Below are positions 7,059-7,925 of a stretch of DNA of 7,925 bases, piece after piece. The notes beneath the pieces are model-generated. The model was given only the letters and a program-made list of their open reading frames with translations. It made no database searches and was not told the DNA's origin. Where the stretch lies: the NCBI GenBank assembly GCA_002408485.1, contig DHSP01000044.1, positions 4,273 through 12,197 on the forward strand. The letters run 5' to 3'. Within the stretch, counting starts at the first letter, position 1; each line of letters starts with the position of its first letter. The position numbers and the translations under genes were made by a program. Source of the DNA: Proteiniphilum sp. UBA5283. Lineage in GTDB: Bacteria > Bacteroidota > Bacteroidia > Bacteroidales > Dysgonomonadaceae.

Positions 7059-7925
7059 ACGAATTTTACTGTTTACAACACTCTGCTGTATCACACTACT
7101 GACAGGATGCACTGTCAAAGATAACAGCAACAGCCTAAAACCCGGGAAAGAGGGAATAGTAAGTGCCCTCAGACTGGCGAACGACTATTTCATGGAGAAG
7201 TGGAGTGATCCGGGCGAACCCATTCCCTACCCTTCGCGCAACAAAGAATATGAAAGCAATCTCTGGACACGCGCTTATTATTACGAGGGACTGATGGACC
7301 TCTGGAAGGTTGATCCGCAACAACGTTACCTCGATTATGCATTGGAATGGGGAAACAAGCACAACTGGGGATTGCGCAATGCGACCGAGGGTTGGAAAAC
7401 ACGCAATGCGGATAACCAGTGCGCCGGCCAGACCTATCTCTTCCTTTACGAACTGGATCCGGAAAAACCGGCACATTATATTGAACATATCAAAAACTCG
7501 GTCGACTCGATGATGGTTACCGACAAGATCGACGACTGGAACTGGATAGACGCCATCCAGATGGCGATGCCGATTTTTGCACAGCTGGGCAATATTACCG
7601 GCGATACCGCTTACTATAACCGCGCATACAACATGTATATGTACACGAAACTGCATCATGGCGATAACGGTCTTTTTAATCCGGAAGACAAACTATGGTG
7701 GCGGGATGCCGATTTTGATCCTCCCTATACCGAACCCAATGGCGAAGATTGTTACTGGTCGCGCGGCAACGGATGGGTGATGGTAGCCATGGCCCGCATG
7801 CTCGACCTTCTGCCGTTGGATGAGCCGCATCGTGGTGAATACGAAACCATGCTTGTAGAGATGAGCGAAGCGCTCAAAAAGGTGCAGCGAGAAGATGGCT
7901 ACTGGAATGTCAGCCTGCATGACCC
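7051..7925 (+). CDS. GH105 unsaturated uronyl hydrolase lipoprotein, 3'-truncated by window edge
   Basis: Predicted exo-hydrolase that removes a 4,5-unsaturated uronic acid from the non-reducing end of lyase-made oligosaccharides by hydrating the double bond. 291 residues are visible of an expected 370-420. Seen: a lipoprotein signal with Cys20 (LLTGC); ESNLWTRAYYYEGLMDLW (68-85); TRNADNQCAGQTY with D121; DWNWIDAIQMAMP (162-174) with D167, the likely counterpart of the catalytic Asp of the B. subtilis enzyme YteR; WWRDADFDPPYTEPNGEDCYW and the hallmark WSRGNGW (236-242). The frame is still open at the right edge (QREDGYWNVSLHDP). It lies 95 bp after the susD-like gene on the same strand, so it probably belongs to the same PUL. 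Whether the substrate is a galacturonate (rhamnogalacturonan) or glucuronate product cannot be told. GH88 is the nearest alternative family, but the motifs favour GH105. Confidence 0.92.
   Translation, partial: MKQRILLFTTLCCITLLTGCTVKDNSNSLKPGKEGIVSALRLANDYFMEKWSDPGEPIPYPSRNKEYESNLWTRAYYYEGLMDLWKVDPQQRYLDYALEWGNKHNWGLRNATEGWKTRNADNQCAGQTYLFLYELDPEKPAHYIEHIKNSVDSMMVTDKIDDWNWIDAIQMAMPIFAQLGNITGDTAYYNRAYNMYMYTKLHHGDNGLFNPEDKLWWRDADFDPPYTEPNGEDCYWSRGNGWVMVAMARMLDLLPLDEPHRGEYETMLVEMSEALKKVQREDGYWNVSLHD

Noticed and set aside
1..7925. tRNA, rRNA, CRISPR, insertion sequence or phage features
   Set aside because: No cloverleaf, no regularly spaced repeats, no transposase or integrase frame and no terminal inverted repeats were seen on either strand.

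Overview
The window looks like a piece of a Bacteroidota chromosome, most likely order Bacteroidales. The evidence is a SusC/SusD outer-membrane pair, the -7 promoter motif TAnnTTTG upstream of two genes, the absence of strong Shine-Dalgarno sequences, and AT-rich intergenic DNA beside moderately GC-balanced genes. I cannot fix the genus from sequence alone; the family Dysgonomonadaceae is a guess.

Left part (1-1351) is housekeeping. The 3' two thirds of a TIGR01212/YhcC-type radical SAM protein run rightward off the left edge. A short lipoate-protein ligase (catalytic domain only) runs leftward against it, and the two 3' ends overlap by 13 bp.

Middle (1352-1648) is a 297-bp divergent control region. 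It holds a TAnnTTTG box almost touching the ligase start codon, a perfect 15-bp direct repeat spaced 21 bp, a TAnnTTTG box for the rightward operon placed just after the repeats, and a leader of about 175 nt.

Right part (1649-7925) is the start of a polysaccharide utilization locus (PUL), all on the + strand. It has a 1048-aa SusC-like TonB-dependent transporter, an unusually long 711-aa SusD-like lipoprotein 24 bp later, and, after a 95-bp gap with a 10-bp stem-loop, a lipoprotein of glycoside hydrolase family 105 cut by the right edge. Together they suggest import of oligosaccharides ending in a 4,5-unsaturated uronic acid (products of a polysaccharide lyase, for example from rhamnogalacturonan, another pectin, or another uronate polymer) and removal of that sugar after import. 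The lyases and the regulator should lie beyond the right edge. The SusC has no N-terminal signalling domain, and the upstream repeats have AraC-like geometry. This fits control by a hybrid two-component or AraC-type activator better than by an ECF-sigma/anti-sigma pair.

I see no RNA gene, insertion sequence, CRISPR array or phage feature. The most interesting signals are the 21-bp-phased operator, the ligase that stops exactly where its catalytic domain ends, the long SusD, and the stem-loop between susD and the hydrolase gene. I do not see an evidently new system: the locus reads as a PUL with a few unusual details.
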